Shown here one piece after another: positions 9,303 to 18,444 of a stretch of 64,000 bases of DNA; the first letter of the stretch is position 1; the number at the start of each line of letters is the position of its first letter. The position numbers were made by a program, and so were the translations under genes. The notes under the pieces were generated by a model, which ran no database searches, was not told the origin of the DNA, and saw only the letters and a program-made list of their open reading frames with translations. The stretch is from positions 62,001 through 126,000 of the forward strand of contig NZ_BQYJ01000005.1 in the NCBI RefSeq assembly GCF_023168165.1, written 5' to 3'. The DNA is from Niallia sp. NCCP-28 (GTDB lineage Bacteria > Bacillota > Bacilli > Bacillales > Cytobacillaceae).

Positions 9303-9456
9303 TCACGCATTAACAGGCCTTTGCCCTCCACCTCGAGCTGATATGAGAAAACAAAAATTCTAGGCAGATAAAAACTTTCCCGTAACATCCCAATTAGTTC
9401 CACTAATAATCAGCAGAGAATTAAAAAATTCTTACTAATTGAAGTTTTCCTTTATC
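9303..9456 (+). repeat. Interspersed repeat R1, copy b
   Basis: About 154 bp running from CACGCATTAACAGGC to CTAATTGAAGTTTTCC. It has the CCCTCCACCT...CTAGG block and the ATTAGTTCCACTAATAATC block of full-length copies. It lies in the gene-poor 980-bp spacer between ywlB and the proline dehydrogenase gene. Confidence 0.7.
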
Positions 9457-9511
9457 AAAGCCTTTCTTAAAAAACTATAGGATTGGCTGCTGCATTTTGT
9501 TTCTATATATC

Positions 9512-9730
9512 TTAAAATACGCCTTTCCTGTTTCTTTTAATAAATGTTATACCTCTATTACTTTCTAGTATTTCGAAAAGAGAATCTCCATCTGGCAGCA
9601 TATCATCGTTTTTTATCAAATATATCAAAATGCTATCTAAGTTATCCAAGATCAACTATTTTTTAGCATTATACTCTTCTGTCCATCCATTTACTTCATA
9701 AGGACGCATCTCTTTTTCTACTAATTCCAT
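9512..9730 (-). pseudogene. Possible decayed small gene, interrupted by an in-frame stop
   Basis: Reading from ATG 9730 gives MELVEKEMRPYEVNGWTEE and so on, then a TAG at codon 25. The same frame continues as LILDNLDSILIYLIKNDD and ends at a TAA at codon 73. The continuation without a frame change suggests a gene with one nonsense mutation, but the family is not recognised and there is no strong ribosome binding site. It could also be chance. Confidence 0.3.
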
Positions 9731-9945
9731 TTATTCTTTCTCCAAACAGCCTAGCTGCAAAAGCGAAAACCATCTTTTGAAAATTGTGAATAACTGAACG
9801 TAGAAAACCCTTTGTATGTATTCATTAATAATTTACCATAATAGCATTATTTTTTGTTATAATTTCTAGATTGATTACAGGTTTATAAGCCTAAACAGAC
9901 CAATCTTTTACAACATAGGAAGAAAATCAACATAAAAACATCGGG

Positions 9946-10125
9946 GATTTCACTCCCCAATGTTTGCTCCTTCTGGCAAGATCAGACATAGGCCAAACAT
10001 ATCTTCATGGTGATTATGGCTTTATTCTCTACTATGAGGCTTTTTCGCAGCAAGTTTCTGCCCAGATAAATTCCTCATTTTTCTTTCCTACTCCTTTAGT
10101 TGGCGATTAAAGACCTATTAATCTT
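9946..10125 (-). repeat. Interspersed repeat R1, diverged copy c
   Basis: About 180 bp with the internal ATAGGCC block and the CAGCAAGTTTCTGCCCAGAT block shared with copy a, ending in a diverged form of the GCATTAACGGGC end. Identity to the family is clearly lower than for other copies. Confidence 0.5.
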
Positions 10126-10149
10126 TATCTTTTTTGTTACATTTTGCTG

Positions 10150-11064
10150 CTATTTAAATAAGTTCTTTAACACAAACCAGCTATTGGCTGGTCTTTCGGC
10201 CAATCTTCTCATAAAATAACCAAACCAATCGACACCATAAGGAACATATACTCTAACTTTATACCCTTCTTCCACTAGCTTATTTTGCAAATCTACGCGT
10301 ATTCCATATAACATCTGAAATTCAAACATACTTGTTTTGATTTGGTGGTCAGAAACCAATTTTTTCGCAAAGTCAATTATATTCTCATCATGTGTTGCAA
10401 TGGCTGTATAATAACTATTTAATAGATGCGTTTGGATGATTTTTTTAAAATTTTCATCAACATCCGCTTTTTCTGGAAAAGCTACATTAGGAGACTCTTT
10501 ATAAGCACCTTTTACCAATCGTAAATTTGCTGCTATTTGATGTAATCGTTTTATATCCTCTTCTGTTCGATATAAATATGCTTGAATAACTAAACCAACA
10601 TTATCGTATTTTTTGCGCAATTGTTCATAAATCTCAATTGCTGCTTCACAATGAGAAAAATCTTCCATATCAATTCGAACAAAATTGTCATATTGCTGCG
10701 CTCGCTCCAAAATAGTTCTCATATTATTCATACATAACTCTTTGTTTATATCTAAACCTAAGGAAGTTAATTTAACAGATAAATGGGATTCGACTTTTGA
10801 TGCATAAATATGATCTAATGTTAATAAACACATATCAGCAGAGTGTTTTGCTTCTTCTTCTGTAAAAACAAATTCGCCAAGATGATCAAGTGTCGCTGCT
10901 ATTTTCCTTGCATTCAGCAGTTTTACACATTCTATTGCACTAGCAACCGTTTCCCCTGCAACAAACCTCTGGGCACCAAAGCGCAGGCCATATTTTTTGG
11001 CCAGTTTATTTGCAGCTGCATTTTTTGCAATTGATTGAAACATACTTCGCAAAACAGCTTCCAT
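10150..11064 (-). CDS. Proline dehydrogenase (FAD-dependent)
   Basis: Oxidises L-proline to pyrroline-5-carboxylate in proline catabolism, passing electrons to the membrane quinone pool. It is 304 residues, typical of the stand-alone bacterial PRODH barrel. The C-terminal signature RVYVPYGVDWFGYFMRRLAERP binds the proline carboxylate, and VRIDMEDFSHCEAA and LRLVKGAYKE are typical barrel strands. ATG 11064 follows GGAGGAG. Repeats lie on both sides (copies c and d), so it is probably monocistronic. No P5C dehydrogenase gene is adjacent. B. subtilis has two paralogues (PutB and FadM/YusM); I cannot decide which one this matches. Confidence 0.94.
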   Translation of the reverse strand: MEAVLRSMFQSIAKNAAANKLAKKYGLRFGAQRFVAGETVASAIECVKLLNARKIAATLDHLGEFVFTEEEAKHSADMCLLTLDHIYASKVESHLSVKLTSLGLDINKELCMNNMRTILERAQQYDNFVRIDMEDFSHCEAAIEIYEQLRKKYDNVGLVIQAYLYRTEEDIKRLHQIAANLRLVKGAYKESPNVAFPEKADVDENFKKIIQTHLLNSYYTAIATHDENIIDFAKKLVSDHQIKTSMFEFQMLYGIRVDLQNKLVEEGYKVRVYVPYGVDWFGYFMRRLAERPANSWFVLKNLFK

Positions 11065-11140
11065 TTAATCTCCTCCATTTCCTTCCCTTATAAGTTTAAA
11101 CATAGTTGTGTAAATTAAATTTTGAGCACCTTTACTTTTA

Positions 11141-11250
11141 TCACGCATTAATGGGCTTTTGTCCCCCACTTAAGGAATTGTAAGAGAAAAAGAGAAATCT
11201 AGGTGGGGAAAAACTTGCCTGTAAAAGTCTGATTGAAGTTTCACTTTATA
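11141..11250 (+). repeat. Interspersed repeat R1, short copy d
   Basis: About 110 bp, CACGCATTAATGGGC to GATTGAAGTTTCACTTTATA. It keeps the CCCCCAC...AGGTGGGG stem and the GGGC...GCCTGT outer stem but lacks the second hairpin of full-length copies. It lies between the proline dehydrogenase and spoIIR genes. Confidence 0.8.
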
Positions 11251-11321
11251 TTACATTATATAATTCTTTTTTTAAAACATGCTCTAATGCCGCAATCCGT
11301 CTAATATTTTCATTTTTTATA

Positions 11322-11356
11322 TAAAAAACTGCCCTAGCTTAGCTCAGGCAGTTTCT
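11322..11356 (-). terminator. Rho-independent terminator after spoIIR
   Basis: An 8-bp stem, AAACTGCC (11326-11333) with GGCAGTTT (11347-11354), extended inside by AGCTNAGCT pairing, with a T run on the minus strand. It begins 6 bp past the spoIIR stop codon. Confidence 0.85.
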
Positions 11357-11361
11357 ATCTA

Positions 11362-12069
11362 TCAACCAAATATTTTATCCCATAACTCTACTAAAAAAAA
11401 TTTTACTTTAACATCCTCATCCTTTGTTTCTTCTACATATAAGGGATCTTCCTTTGTTTCCTTTTTTATCTTTTCTTTTACCTGATCCTCTTTATCTGCT
11501 GCTTTAGCAATATCTCCTTGTTTATCTGCCTTATTCTCCTCTTTTTCTTCTACCCCTTTACTTACAGCTACCCCATTAGAGAAATCCAGGAAACATAATG
11601 GAGGAAATAATACACACCACCAATTTGCCCCTTCTCCTTTTCCTAAGGTAATTAAGATTGCTTCATACGTCCCTGCTGGATAAAGGAATTCCCCATATAG
11701 CTTTGTTGGAAAATCTACCTTTCCAAACTTCACTTTCACCGCCTGCTGCTGATTTTCTTCTGCTACTACTTTTTCCGCAATTTTTTGAATCTCCGGCAAG
11801 TTTGATTTTAATAATTGCTTTGCTTCCTCTTTGGAAGTTAATTCAGCTACCCATTTAGTAATTTCTTTATTGACAGCATCACGCACTTTTCTTTTTAATG
11901 CTTGATCTTCTTCTGAATCACTATTTGCCAAAATTCTTAAGCGGATTGCATCACTAGGAATCACAATTTCATCATTTGCTGTTACTTCATTTTTTGGTAT
12001 ATATAAACTTAAAATAGTAGATACAATAAGTACGAATAAATAGATAGTTGCCATTGGTTTCTTTTTCAT
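11362..12069 (-). CDS. spoIIR: Stage II sporulation protein R
   Basis: Forespore-made signalling protein, exported to the intermembrane space, where it triggers SpoIIGA to process pro-sigma-E in the mother cell. It is 235 residues. An N-terminal membrane or signal segment (ATIYLFVLIVSTILSL) is followed by IPSDAIRLRILANSDSEEDQ and the conserved GANWWCVLFPPLCFLD block near residue 150. A charged, Lys/Glu-rich linker of about 50 residues and a hydrophobic tail (VKFFLVELWDKIFG) follow. I start at ATG 12069, 7 bases after GGTG; the upstream GTG at 12078 is too close to the ribosome binding site. Position next to prmC-prfA matches B. subtilis. Confidence 0.95.
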   Translation of the reverse strand: MKKKPMATIYLFVLIVSTILSLYIPKNEVTANDEIVIPSDAIRLRILANSDSEEDQALKRKVRDAVNKEITKWVAELTSKEEAKQLLKSNLPEIQKIAEKVVAEENQQQAVKVKFGKVDFPTKLYGEFLYPAGTYEAILITLGKGEGANWWCVLFPPLCFLDFSNGVAVSKGVEEKEENKADKQGDIAKAADKEDQVKEKIKKETKEDPLYVEETKDEDVKVKFFLVELWDKIFG

Positions 12070-12120
12070 ATTTAGCACCGCCCCTTCACTAAAACAGTGT
12101 GGACAGCTTGCAACAATCTT

Positions 12121-12173
12121 AAACTAGCAAAATAAATTTTTTTGCTAGTTTCACAAAAAATATTTTGCTAGAT
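12121..12173. repeat. Inverted repeat in the spoIIR upstream region
   Basis: A perfect 12-bp inverted repeat, AAACTAGCAAAA (12121-12132) with TTTTGCTAGTTT (12140-12151), plus a third, direct TTTTGCTAG copy at 12163-12171. It lies 50-100 bp upstream of the spoIIR start codon, in the likely leader or promoter. Confidence 0.5.
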
Positions 12174-12190
12174 ATGGCTCAACATAATTT

Positions 12191-12295
12191 GAAACTTCAA
12201 ACAGGCTTTTACAGGCAAGTTTTTCCCCACCTAGATTTCTCTTTTTCTCTTACAATCCCTTAAGGGGGGGGCAAAAAACCCTTAATATGTGATAA
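12191..12295 (-). repeat. Interspersed repeat R1, short copy e
   Basis: About 105 bp, the reverse orientation of copy d: GAAACTTCAAACAGGC, then CCCCACCTAGATTTC and the diverged end CTTAATATGTGATA. It lies between prmC and spoIIR. Confidence 0.75.
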
Positions 12296-12338
12296 AAAGG
12301 GCTACCCCTCATAGGATGCCCCTAAATACTTTATACCT

Positions 12339-13229
12339 TTATCTGTTCTGGTCAAATCCAATTTCCGCAAACACCATTCGGTCTTTACCATTAATATCAT
12401 ACACTACTTCTACTTTTGCATTTGGAAATGTGTTTTGCAGAATGGAAGATACCGCTCCACTTTGCCCCGCCCCCACTTCAAATCCAACAAGACTCTGCTC
12501 TTTTAACACCAATGGAAGTTGATCACACAATCGTTTATATATTGCCAAACCATTATCTCCAGCAAACAATGCTCTATGCGGTTCATGTTTCGTGACAACA
12601 TCCGACATTCCTTTCTCGTCGCTTTCCGGAATATATGGAGGATTAGAGAGAACAACATCAAATTTCTCCTGTGCTTCTAAAAAAGGAGCCAATAAGTCAC
12701 CTTGAATAAATCGAATACTATTCGCTCCTAATTGTGCTGCGTTTTCTTTCGCCACTTGCAAAGAAGGCAAAGAAATATCTGTTGCCGTCACTTCCAGAAA
12801 AGGAACCTCTAACGCAAAGGTAACTGCAATAGCTCCACTTCCAGTGCCAATATCAACAAATTTCAGCGCATGCTCTTTCGAAAAAATTTTTTTTATTCTT
12901 GTAATGGCCCCTTCCACCAACTCTTCTGTTTCAGGTCTAGGAATAAGCACTTCACTATTCACTTTAAATTTTCTTCCATAAAACTCTTCGTATCCCATAA
13001 GATACTGAACGGGTGTCCCTTCTGCATGAAGTTTTACATATTTCTCAAATATGGAGAGTGCGCTCTGATCCAGTTCTTCTCTAAACTGAATGATAAGTTC
13101 TGACCTGCTTATATTTAATACGTGCCTTAATAATAATTCTGCTGCAAATTCTTCCCGCTTATGTTCTTGTAAATAAGAAGAAGCCCATTTAAGGGCTTCA
13201 AATATTTTTATCGAATTGCGATTATACAT
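12339..13229 (-). CDS. prmC: Peptide chain release factor N(5)-glutamine methyltransferase
   Basis: Methylates the glutamine of the GGQ motif in release factors RF1 and RF2 using SAM, which raises termination efficiency. It is 296 residues: a helical N-terminal substrate-recognition domain (1-90) and a Rossmann methyltransferase domain. The SAM loop is [13 protein letters not shown] near residue 113 and the catalytic NPPY motif is [12 protein letters not shown] near residue 185. I start at ATG 13229, which overlaps the prfA stop codon by 8 bp, a classic translational-coupling arrangement. The gene modifies the product of its operon partner. Confidence 0.96.
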   Translation of the reverse strand: MYNRNSIKIFEALKWASSYLQEHKREEFAAELLLRHVLNISRSELIIQFREELDQSALSIFEKYVKLHAEGTPVQYLMGYEEFYGRKFKVNSEVLIPRPETEELVEGAITRIKKIFSKEHALKFVDIGTGSGAIAVTFALEVPFLEVTATDISLPSLQVAKENAAQLGANSIRFIQGDLLAPFLEAQEKFDVVLSNPPYIPESDEKGMSDVVTKHEPHRALFAGDNGLAIYKRLCDQLPLVLKEQSLVGFEVGAGQSGAVSSILQNTFPNAKVEVVYDINGKDRMVFAEIGFDQNR

Positions 13230-14295
13230 CAGATGCACTCTCTAAACGACTTGATTGCTCTTCAAAAATTAATGCATCGATAACATCTTCCATTTTTCCT
13301 TGAAGAATTTGGTCAAGCTTTTGAATAGTCAGACCAATACGATGATCTGTTACACGGTTTTGCGGGAAATTATATGTTCTAATTCGTTCAGAGCGGTCTC
13401 CTGTTCCAACAGCAGATTTACGTTGCTGATCATATTCCGCTTGTACTTCTTGCTGGAATTTATCATAAATACGAGCACGCAACACTTTCATTGCCTTTTC
13501 CTTATTTTTGATCTGAGACTTCTCATCTTGGCAAGAAGCAACTATTCCAGTAGGTAAATGCGTTAAACGCACAGCTGACATCGTCGTATTTACACTTTGT
13601 CCTCCAGGTCCACTAGAAGCAAATGTGTCTACTCGAATATCTTTTTCATGAATGTCCACTTCTACTTCTTCCGTTTCTGGCAAACATGCTACCGTTGCAG
13701 TAGATGTATGAATGCGTCCACCTGATTCTGTTTCAGGAACACGTTGTACCCTATGTGCGCCATTTTCAAATTTCATTTTTGAATAAGCGCCTTTACCGCT
13801 AATCATAAAGATAATTTCTTTATAGCCGCCGACGCCAGTTGTGCTTGCATCCATAATTTCTATTTTCCAGCCTTGCGATTCTGCATAACGGCTGTACATG
13901 CGGAATAAATCACCAGCAAACAATGCTGCTTCATCTCCACCTGCAGCACCGCGGACTTCCATAATTACGTTTTTATCATCATTAGGGTCTTTCGGAATCA
14001 GCAAGATTTTTAGACGAGCTTCTAACTCTTCAATACGGTCACCCGTTTCATCCAATTCTTCTTTTACCATCTCACGCATTTCAGCATCTAATTTTTCTTC
14101 CAGCATTGCTCTTGCTTCTTTATGCTGTTCTTTTACTTCTTTATATTCCCGGTATACTTCAACCGTTTCTTGGATATCGGATTGTTCTTTCGAATAATCA
14201 CGCAATTTCTTTGTATCATTAACAATTTCAGGATCGCTCAATAACTCATTAAGCTTATCATAACGATCCTCTACAGCTTGTAGACGATCAAACAC
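13222..14295 (-). CDS. prfA: Peptide chain release factor 1
   Basis: Recognises UAA and UAG stop codons and triggers peptide release. It has 357 residues, close to the usual 356. The catalytic tripeptide lies in [12 protein letters not shown] near residue 230, and the stop-codon-reading region around residue 185 ([19 protein letters not shown]) is complete. The start is GTG 14295, with GAGGTGA 6 bases upstream. It is the first gene of the prfA-prmC pair. Confidence 0.97.
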   Translation of the reverse strand: MFDRLQAVEDRYDKLNELLSDPEIVNDTKKLRDYSKEQSDIQETVEVYREYKEVKEQHKEARAMLEEKLDAEMREMVKEELDETGDRIEELEARLKILLIPKDPNDDKNVIMEVRGAAGGDEAALFAGDLFRMYSRYAESQGWKIEIMDASTTGVGGYKEIIFMISGKGAYSKMKFENGAHRVQRVPETESGGRIHTSTATVACLPETEEVEVDIHEKDIRVDTFASSGPGGQSVNTTMSAVRLTHLPTGIVASCQDEKSQIKNKEKAMKVLRARIYDKFQQEVQAEYDQQRKSAVGTGDRSERIRTYNFPQNRVTDHRIGLTIQKLDQILQGKMEDVIDALIFEEQSSRLESASDV

Positions 14296-14386
14296 GAATA
14301 TTCACCTCATTTTTTTCCATAACGTATTAATTATATTATAGGCTATAATCCCCGTCAAAACCAAATTAATACTAAAAACTAGCCAT

Positions 14387-14540
14387 TTATAAAGCGAAAC
14401 TGCAAACTGCAAAAGTTTTTCTAAAAGATATTACAACCTATGTTCTTTTCTATCAGGCTTTTGCAGTCAGTTATCTGATTCCCTCTAATTTTTCCTAGTC
14501 TCTCCCAATCTCAAGGCGAAGGTTTTTCAGCCTGTTAAAT
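14387..14540 (-). repeat. Interspersed repeat R1, diverged copy f
   Basis: About 155 bp starting TTATAAAGCGAAACTGCAA and ending in a diverged CAGCCTGTTAAAT. It has the ATTTTTCCTAGTCTCTCCC block. It fills most of the 358-bp spacer between prfA and the divergent STAS-protein gene. Confidence 0.55.
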
Positions 14541-14653
14541 AGGGGAACATAAATAATTGTTTATGAACTAATTATTTCCTATTTCTTATATAATGAAAGT
14601 ATAGTTTAGATATAGGAATCAAACAATGTCAATAAATAAGAGGAGTTAGAGAA

Positions 14654-15505
14654 ATGCCTTTAATGAATACTTCTTTATATAATTATATACTTGAAAACTC
14701 TGCTTCCATCAGCGAGAGATGGTTTTCATTAAAAGAGGGAGAAAATGGATCTATTTATTCTAGTACAGTTTCTCCATATGTTAAAGAGTTATTGGAAAAA
14801 CAGCATACATTTACTATCCAGACAGTAATGAGTGCATTCTTAGATGATCAGCAAATATTTGCTAGCAATCTATCAAAATGGGCAATTGAAGTAGCACAAA
14901 GTAGAGTTGATTTAGGAACACCCACTCATGAGGTTTTACAAGCATTAAGCATTACTCGTCAGATAATTTGGGAACATATTGAACAATATATTAAAGAGCA
15001 TGGCGATATTCCTACAGAAGTTATTTTAAATTGGATTACAATTTTTCAACAGGCATTTGATACTTTAAATAATAAGTTTGCTAGTTTATACCATGAATTT
15101 ACAATAAAACAATTAAATGAACAGCAGAAAATTATTCTCGCTCTCAGCAATCCCATTATTCCTTTGATCGCAAATACAGGAGTTTTGCCACTAGTTGGCG
15201 ATATTGACTCTTCCCGCTCAAAATCAATTATAGAAGAAGTACCCGAGCGCTGTCTTAAAGAGAAAATAAACCATCTATATATAGATTTATCTGGCCTTTC
15301 TACCTTTGATGCCAAAACTTTGGATGAATTAATCAAATTAATTCATGTGCTTGCACTAATAGGAATTGATACTACCATTTCTGGCATGAGTCCTGAAATG
15401 GCCAAGTTAGCTGGCGTTTCTAGCAGTAATTTAAGCAAAGTAAATACCTACTCCAGTCTAAGACAAGCTTTTTCAAAAGGAAAAATAAAGCTCATTCAGG
15501 AGTAA
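14654..15505 (+). CDS. RsbR-like stressosome or STAS-domain protein
   Basis: A 283-residue protein with the RsbR layout: an N-terminal helical non-haem-globin-like sensor domain (about 1-150) joined by a helix to a C-terminal STAS domain (about 165-283). The STAS part has SNPIIPLIANTGVLPLVGDID and LYIDLSGLSTFDAKT. From remembered B. subtilis RsbRA, the first phospho-threonine (IDT) aligns with Ser here (IDSSRS) and the second (VVDT) with Ala (TFDA). Such proteins sit in the 1.8-MDa stressosome that releases the RsbT kinase during sigma-B activation. Start ATG follows AGAGGAG. It stands alone, without an rsbS or rsbT neighbour. Confidence 0.85.
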   Translation: MPLMNTSLYNYILENSASISERWFSLKEGENGSIYSSTVSPYVKELLEKQHTFTIQTVMSAFLDDQQIFASNLSKWAIEVAQSRVDLGTPTHEVLQALSITRQIIWEHIEQYIKEHGDIPTEVILNWITIFQQAFDTLNNKFASLYHEFTIKQLNEQQKIILALSNPIIPLIANTGVLPLVGDIDSSRSKSIIEEVPERCLKEKINHLYIDLSGLSTFDAKTLDELIKLIHVLALIGIDTTISGMSPEMAKLAGVSSSNLSKVNTYSSLRQAFSKGKIKLIQE

Positions 15506-15547
15506 ATGATATCAATAGACTAGCTTGGGCCATTTTAAATTTTAACA

Positions 15548-15584
15548 ATAAAAAAGTCTCCTCTTATACAGGAGACTTTTTAGC
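15548..15584. terminator. Bidirectional terminator between the STAS gene and tdk
   Basis: An 11-bp perfect stem, AAAAGTCTCCT (15552-15562) with AGGAGACTTTT (15570-15580), with A and T runs on both sides. It serves the two convergent genes. Confidence 0.9.
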
Positions 15585-15616
15585 TTTTCACTTTTTTAAT
15601 AGCAGCAGATACTTAT

Positions 15617-16240
15617 TCACAAAGAGGAAGAAGTGCCACTATCTTGTTTATTTGCACTTTGAGGCGATTCTGGTACTTCATGATGGTGACGGCAACGAGG
15701 TTCGTATGATTCCGATGCTCCTACCAAAATAATTGGATCATTATAAGATGCCGGTGAACCGTTGATTAAACGCTGCGTACGACTAGCAGGAGAACCACAT
15801 ACAGCACAAACTGCCTGCAGCTTAGTAACAAGCTCTGCGACCGCCATAAGTTTAGGCATTTTCCCAAATGGCTCTCCTCGGAAATCCTGATCGAGTCCCG
15901 CACAGACAACTCGATACCCACTATTAGCCAAGCGCTGCACAACTTCTACTATTTCTTCATCAAAAAACTGCACTTCATCAATTGCAACCAATTCAATCTC
16001 TGACGTGATATGTTCAAAGATTTCTGCAGAATTTTTGATAGGAATAGCATTCGTTGCCGTACCATTATGGGAAACAACCGCTTCTTCACTATAACGATTA
16101 TCTATCTTCGGTTTAAAAACTACGATATTTTGTTTAGCGAATTCCGCTCTTCTTACCCGACGGATGAGCTCTTCTGACTTGCCTGAAAACATACTCCCAC
16201 AAATGACCTCTACCCAGCCGTGCTGTTTCATTACGTACAT
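15617..16240 (-). CDS. tdk: Thymidine kinase
   Basis: Phosphorylates thymidine to dTMP using ATP in salvage. It is 207 residues. The Walker A is [15 protein letters not shown] near residue 17, Walker [12 protein letters not shown], the lasso zinc site uses CAVCGSPA and a later CRHHHE, and [19 protein letters not shown] is typical for type II kinases. The start MYVMKQHGW matches B. subtilis Tdk and is preceded by AGGAGAGG. The C-terminal tail (about 15 residues, Ser/Gln-rich) is longer than usual. Neighbour rpmE lies upstream in the same direction, after its own terminator. Confidence 0.97.
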   Translation of the reverse strand: MYVMKQHGWVEVICGSMFSGKSEELIRRVRRAEFAKQNIVVFKPKIDNRYSEEAVVSHNGTATNAIPIKNSAEIFEHITSEIELVAIDEVQFFDEEIVEVVQRLANSGYRVVCAGLDQDFRGEPFGKMPKLMAVAELVTKLQAVCAVCGSPASRTQRLINGSPASYNDPIILVGASESYEPRCRHHHEVPESPQSANKQDSGTSSSL

Positions 16241-16362
16241 GAAACCTCTCCTTCCTCAAGAAAAACATTGCTTTCATTTATTCAACATTGAAAAACCATT
16301 TAAAAAGAAATGGCTTCAATTTCATTATTAGTATTATTCCCTCTACTCTAAAAAGCATAAGA

Positions 16363-16405
16363 TGCTTAAGAATAGAAGGGATATTTTACCTTCTATTCTT
16401 AAGCA
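16363..16405. repeat. Perfect 17-bp inverted repeat between tdk and rpmE
   Basis: TGCTTAAGAATAGAAGG (16363-16379) pairs with its complement at 16389-16405 around a 9-base loop. There is no T run directly after it on either strand; on the minus strand TTTTT follows about 12 bases later. It could be an mRNA processing or protecting hairpin or a decayed terminator. Confidence 0.6.
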
Positions 16406-16524
16406 GCCTAATTTTGACAAACTCCGCTTCATTTAACTTAGAAGTAGCATTTCTCAGAAAAAAATCATTTTATCATTCACTTTATGACTTCCGGTTAATA
16501 CACCAGTATTTTTTCTCATAAAAG

Positions 16525-16565
16525 AAAGAACAGGCAAGGAATTAAACTTCTTGCCTGTTCTTTTT
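16525..16565 (-). terminator. Rho-independent terminator after rpmE
   Basis: A 14-bp stem, AAAGAACAGGCAAG (16525-16538) with CTTGCCTGTTCTTT (16550-16563), directly after the rpmE stop codon, with A/T runs on both sides. Confidence 0.9.
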
Positions 16566-16574
16566 GATTTCGTA

Positions 16575-16775
16575 TTACTTAAGACCGTACTTTTTGTTGA
16601 AACGATCAACACGTCCGCCAGCTTCAGCGAATTTTTGACGACCAGTATAGAACGGGTGGCACTCAGAACAAGTTTCAACTTTGATTTCTTTTTTAACAGA
16701 ACCAGTTGTGAACTCATTTCCACAAGCACATTTCACCGTAATTTCGTTGTAATTAGGATGAATTCCTGCTTTCAT
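16575..16775 (-). CDS. rpmE: 50S ribosomal protein L31 (zinc-binding form)
   Basis: Ribosomal protein bL31 that bridges the two subunits, 66 residues. It is the C+ form: cysteines in VKCACGNEF (residues 16 and 18) and ETCSECHPF (residues 36 and 39) form the zinc ribbon, and [20 protein letters not shown] is the family signature. B. subtilis also has a zinc-free paralogue under Zur control; no Zur box is visible here. Start ATG 16775 follows AAGGAGATG. The gene has its own sigma-A promoter and terminator and a leader with an inverted repeat. Confidence 0.98.
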   Translation of the reverse strand: MKAGIHPNYNEITVKCACGNEFTTGSVKKEIKVETCSECHPFYTGRQKFAEAGGRVDRFNKKYGLK

Positions 16776-16821
16776 TCCTTTTCATCTCCTTCCGCCCTGC
16801 AACTTTCGAAACAGAGTTATA

Positions 16822-16841
16822 AACAATGAATTTTCATTGTT
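16822..16841 (-). promoter_or_regulatory. Inverted repeat in the rpmE leader
   Basis: AACAATGAA and TTCATTGTT (9-bp arms, 2-base centre) lie between the rpmE promoter and its ribosome binding site, 47 bp upstream of the start codon. Ribosomal protein leaders binding L31 are known in Firmicutes, so an autoregulatory RNA is possible. Confidence 0.4.
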
Positions 16842-16864
16842 ATTTAAAATCACATACTGTGACT

Positions 16865-16893
16865 ATTATAGCAAGGACAAAACTTTTTTGCAA
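16865..16893 (-). promoter_or_regulatory. Sigma-A promoter of rpmE
   Basis: On the minus strand, TTGCAA (16888-16893), a 17-base spacer and a perfect TATAAT (16865-16870). Transcription should begin near 16858, giving a leader of about 80 bases. The rest of the spacer up to 17169 shows no gene. Confidence 0.75.
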
Positions 16894-17169
16894 CTTGTTA
16901 ATCCATTCTATCTATTAGGTTCTTCTTTTATTTTTTTACAAAAAGACCAATAAAAGGAATTTCATAACTTTATTTATATTCTCACCTTATCTTATCATGA
17001 TATTAGAAAATGTAAGCAAATAAAATTTTACCATTTCCTATTTATCATCTTAACAAGCAATACACTCCCTGCTTAAAAGATTGGGAATGGATAAGAAAAA
17101 CTGCAATTTCAACTTAGCTTTTCTTCATCAAATAGAGAAAACTGCAAACAAAACATTTTTATTCTACTG

Positions 17170-18444
17170 TTACGATTTTCTCGAAGAACCTGCTTTCATT
17201 TGATCTGCCAAAACAGCAAAAAATTCTTCGTTTGATTTTGTTTGTCTAAGCTTACGCAAGAAGCGCTCTGCAAAGTCTGGAGAATCTGACATAGATTTGC
17301 GGATAGCCCATAATTTGTCTAGATGTTCTTTCGGAATCAAAAGCTCTTCTTTTCTTGTTCCAGAGCGGCGAATATCGATTGCAGGGAAAATTCTTCTTTC
17401 TGCAAGAGAACGATCTAAATGCAATTCCATGTTTCCAGTTCCTTTAAACTCTTCATATATAACATCATCCATACGAGAGCCAGTATCCACTAAAGCTGTA
17501 GCTAAAATAGTTAAAGATCCGCCTTCTTCAATGTTCCGCGCTGCCCCAAAAAAACGTTTTGGACGATGGAACGCAGCTGGATCAATTCCTCCAGATAATG
17601 TTCTGCCGCTAGGAGGAATCACAAGATTATAAGCACGTGCTAATCTCGTAATACTATCCATTAATATAATAACATCTCTTTTATGTTCTACTAAACGCAT
17701 CGCTCTTTCTAATACTAATTCAGCAACTTTAATATGATTTTCTGGCACTTCATCAAACGTAGAGCTTACTACATCGCCTGTAACAGATCTTTCAATATCC
17801 GTTACTTCCTCAGGACGCTCGTCAATCAACAAAACAATTAATTCTGCATCAGGATGATTGGTTGTAATACTGTTTGCTATTTCTTTAATCAGCATCGTTT
17901 TACCAGCTTTTGGCGGTGCTACAATTAGACCACGCTGCCCAAAGCCCACAGGTGCCAACACATCCATAATTCTAGTAGAAACATTTTTTTGAGTCGTTTC
18001 TAAAATCATTTGGCGGTTTGGATAAAGTGGAGTCAACCCTGGGAAATGCACTCTTTCCTTTGCAGCCTCAGGGTCATCACCATTTACAGCTTCTACTTGA
18101 AGCAATCCAAAATACCGTTCATTTTCTTTTGGCGGTCGGACTTTACCCGAAACCTTATCTCCATTTCTTAAATCAAATTTTCTAATTTGAGATGCAGATA
18201 TATAAATATCTTGTGAACTTGGAGAATAATTAATTGGTCGCAAGAATCCAAAACCTTCCGACTGTATTATTTCAAGAACACCTTCCATAAAAAAGTAGCC
18301 TTCTTGTTCTGCCCTTGCTTTTAATATGGAGAAAATCAATTCTTTTTTTGTTAATTTGCTATAGTAGGACACTTTATATTCTCGTGCTAGCTCATATAGC
18401 TCTTTTAATTTCATATTTTCTAAACTAGATATGTTTAATCCCAT
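17170..18444 (-). CDS. rho: Transcription termination factor Rho
   Basis: Hexameric RNA helicase that ends transcription. It is 424 residues: an N-terminal helical domain ([27 protein letters not shown]), a cold-shock-like primary RNA-binding domain (about 50-125) with GFGFLRP, and a RecA-type motor with Walker [12 protein letters not shown] near residue 180 and Walker [11 protein letters not shown]. The Q-loop and R-loop region ([28 protein letters not shown]) is intact. Start ATG 18444 follows GAGTGGTG. In B. subtilis glpX follows rho upstream of murA; it is absent here. Confidence 0.97.
   Translation of the reverse strand: MGLNISSLENMKLKELYELAREYKVSYYSKLTKKELIFSILKARAEQEGYFFMEGVLEIIQSEGFGFLRPINYSPSSQDIYISASQIRKFDLRNGDKVSGKVRPPKENERYFGLLQVEAVNGDDPEAAKERVHFPGLTPLYPNRQMILETTQKNVSTRIMDVLAPVGFGQRGLIVAPPKAGKTMLIKEIANSITTNHPDAELIVLLIDERPEEVTDIERSVTGDVVSSTFDEVPENHIKVAELVLERAMRLVEHKRDVIILMDSITRLARAYNLVIPPSGRTLSGGIDPAAFHRPKRFFGAARNIEEGGSLTILATALVDTGSRMDDVIYEEFKGTGNMELHLDRSLAERRIFPAIDIRRSGTRKEELLIPKEHLDKLWAIRKSMSDSPDFAERFLRKLRQTKSNEEFFAVLADQMKAGSSRKS

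Noticed and set aside
16454-16829. Long open frames on both strands over rpmE
   Set aside because: They are shadows of the 66-codon rpmE gene, which has a perfect family match, promoter and terminator.
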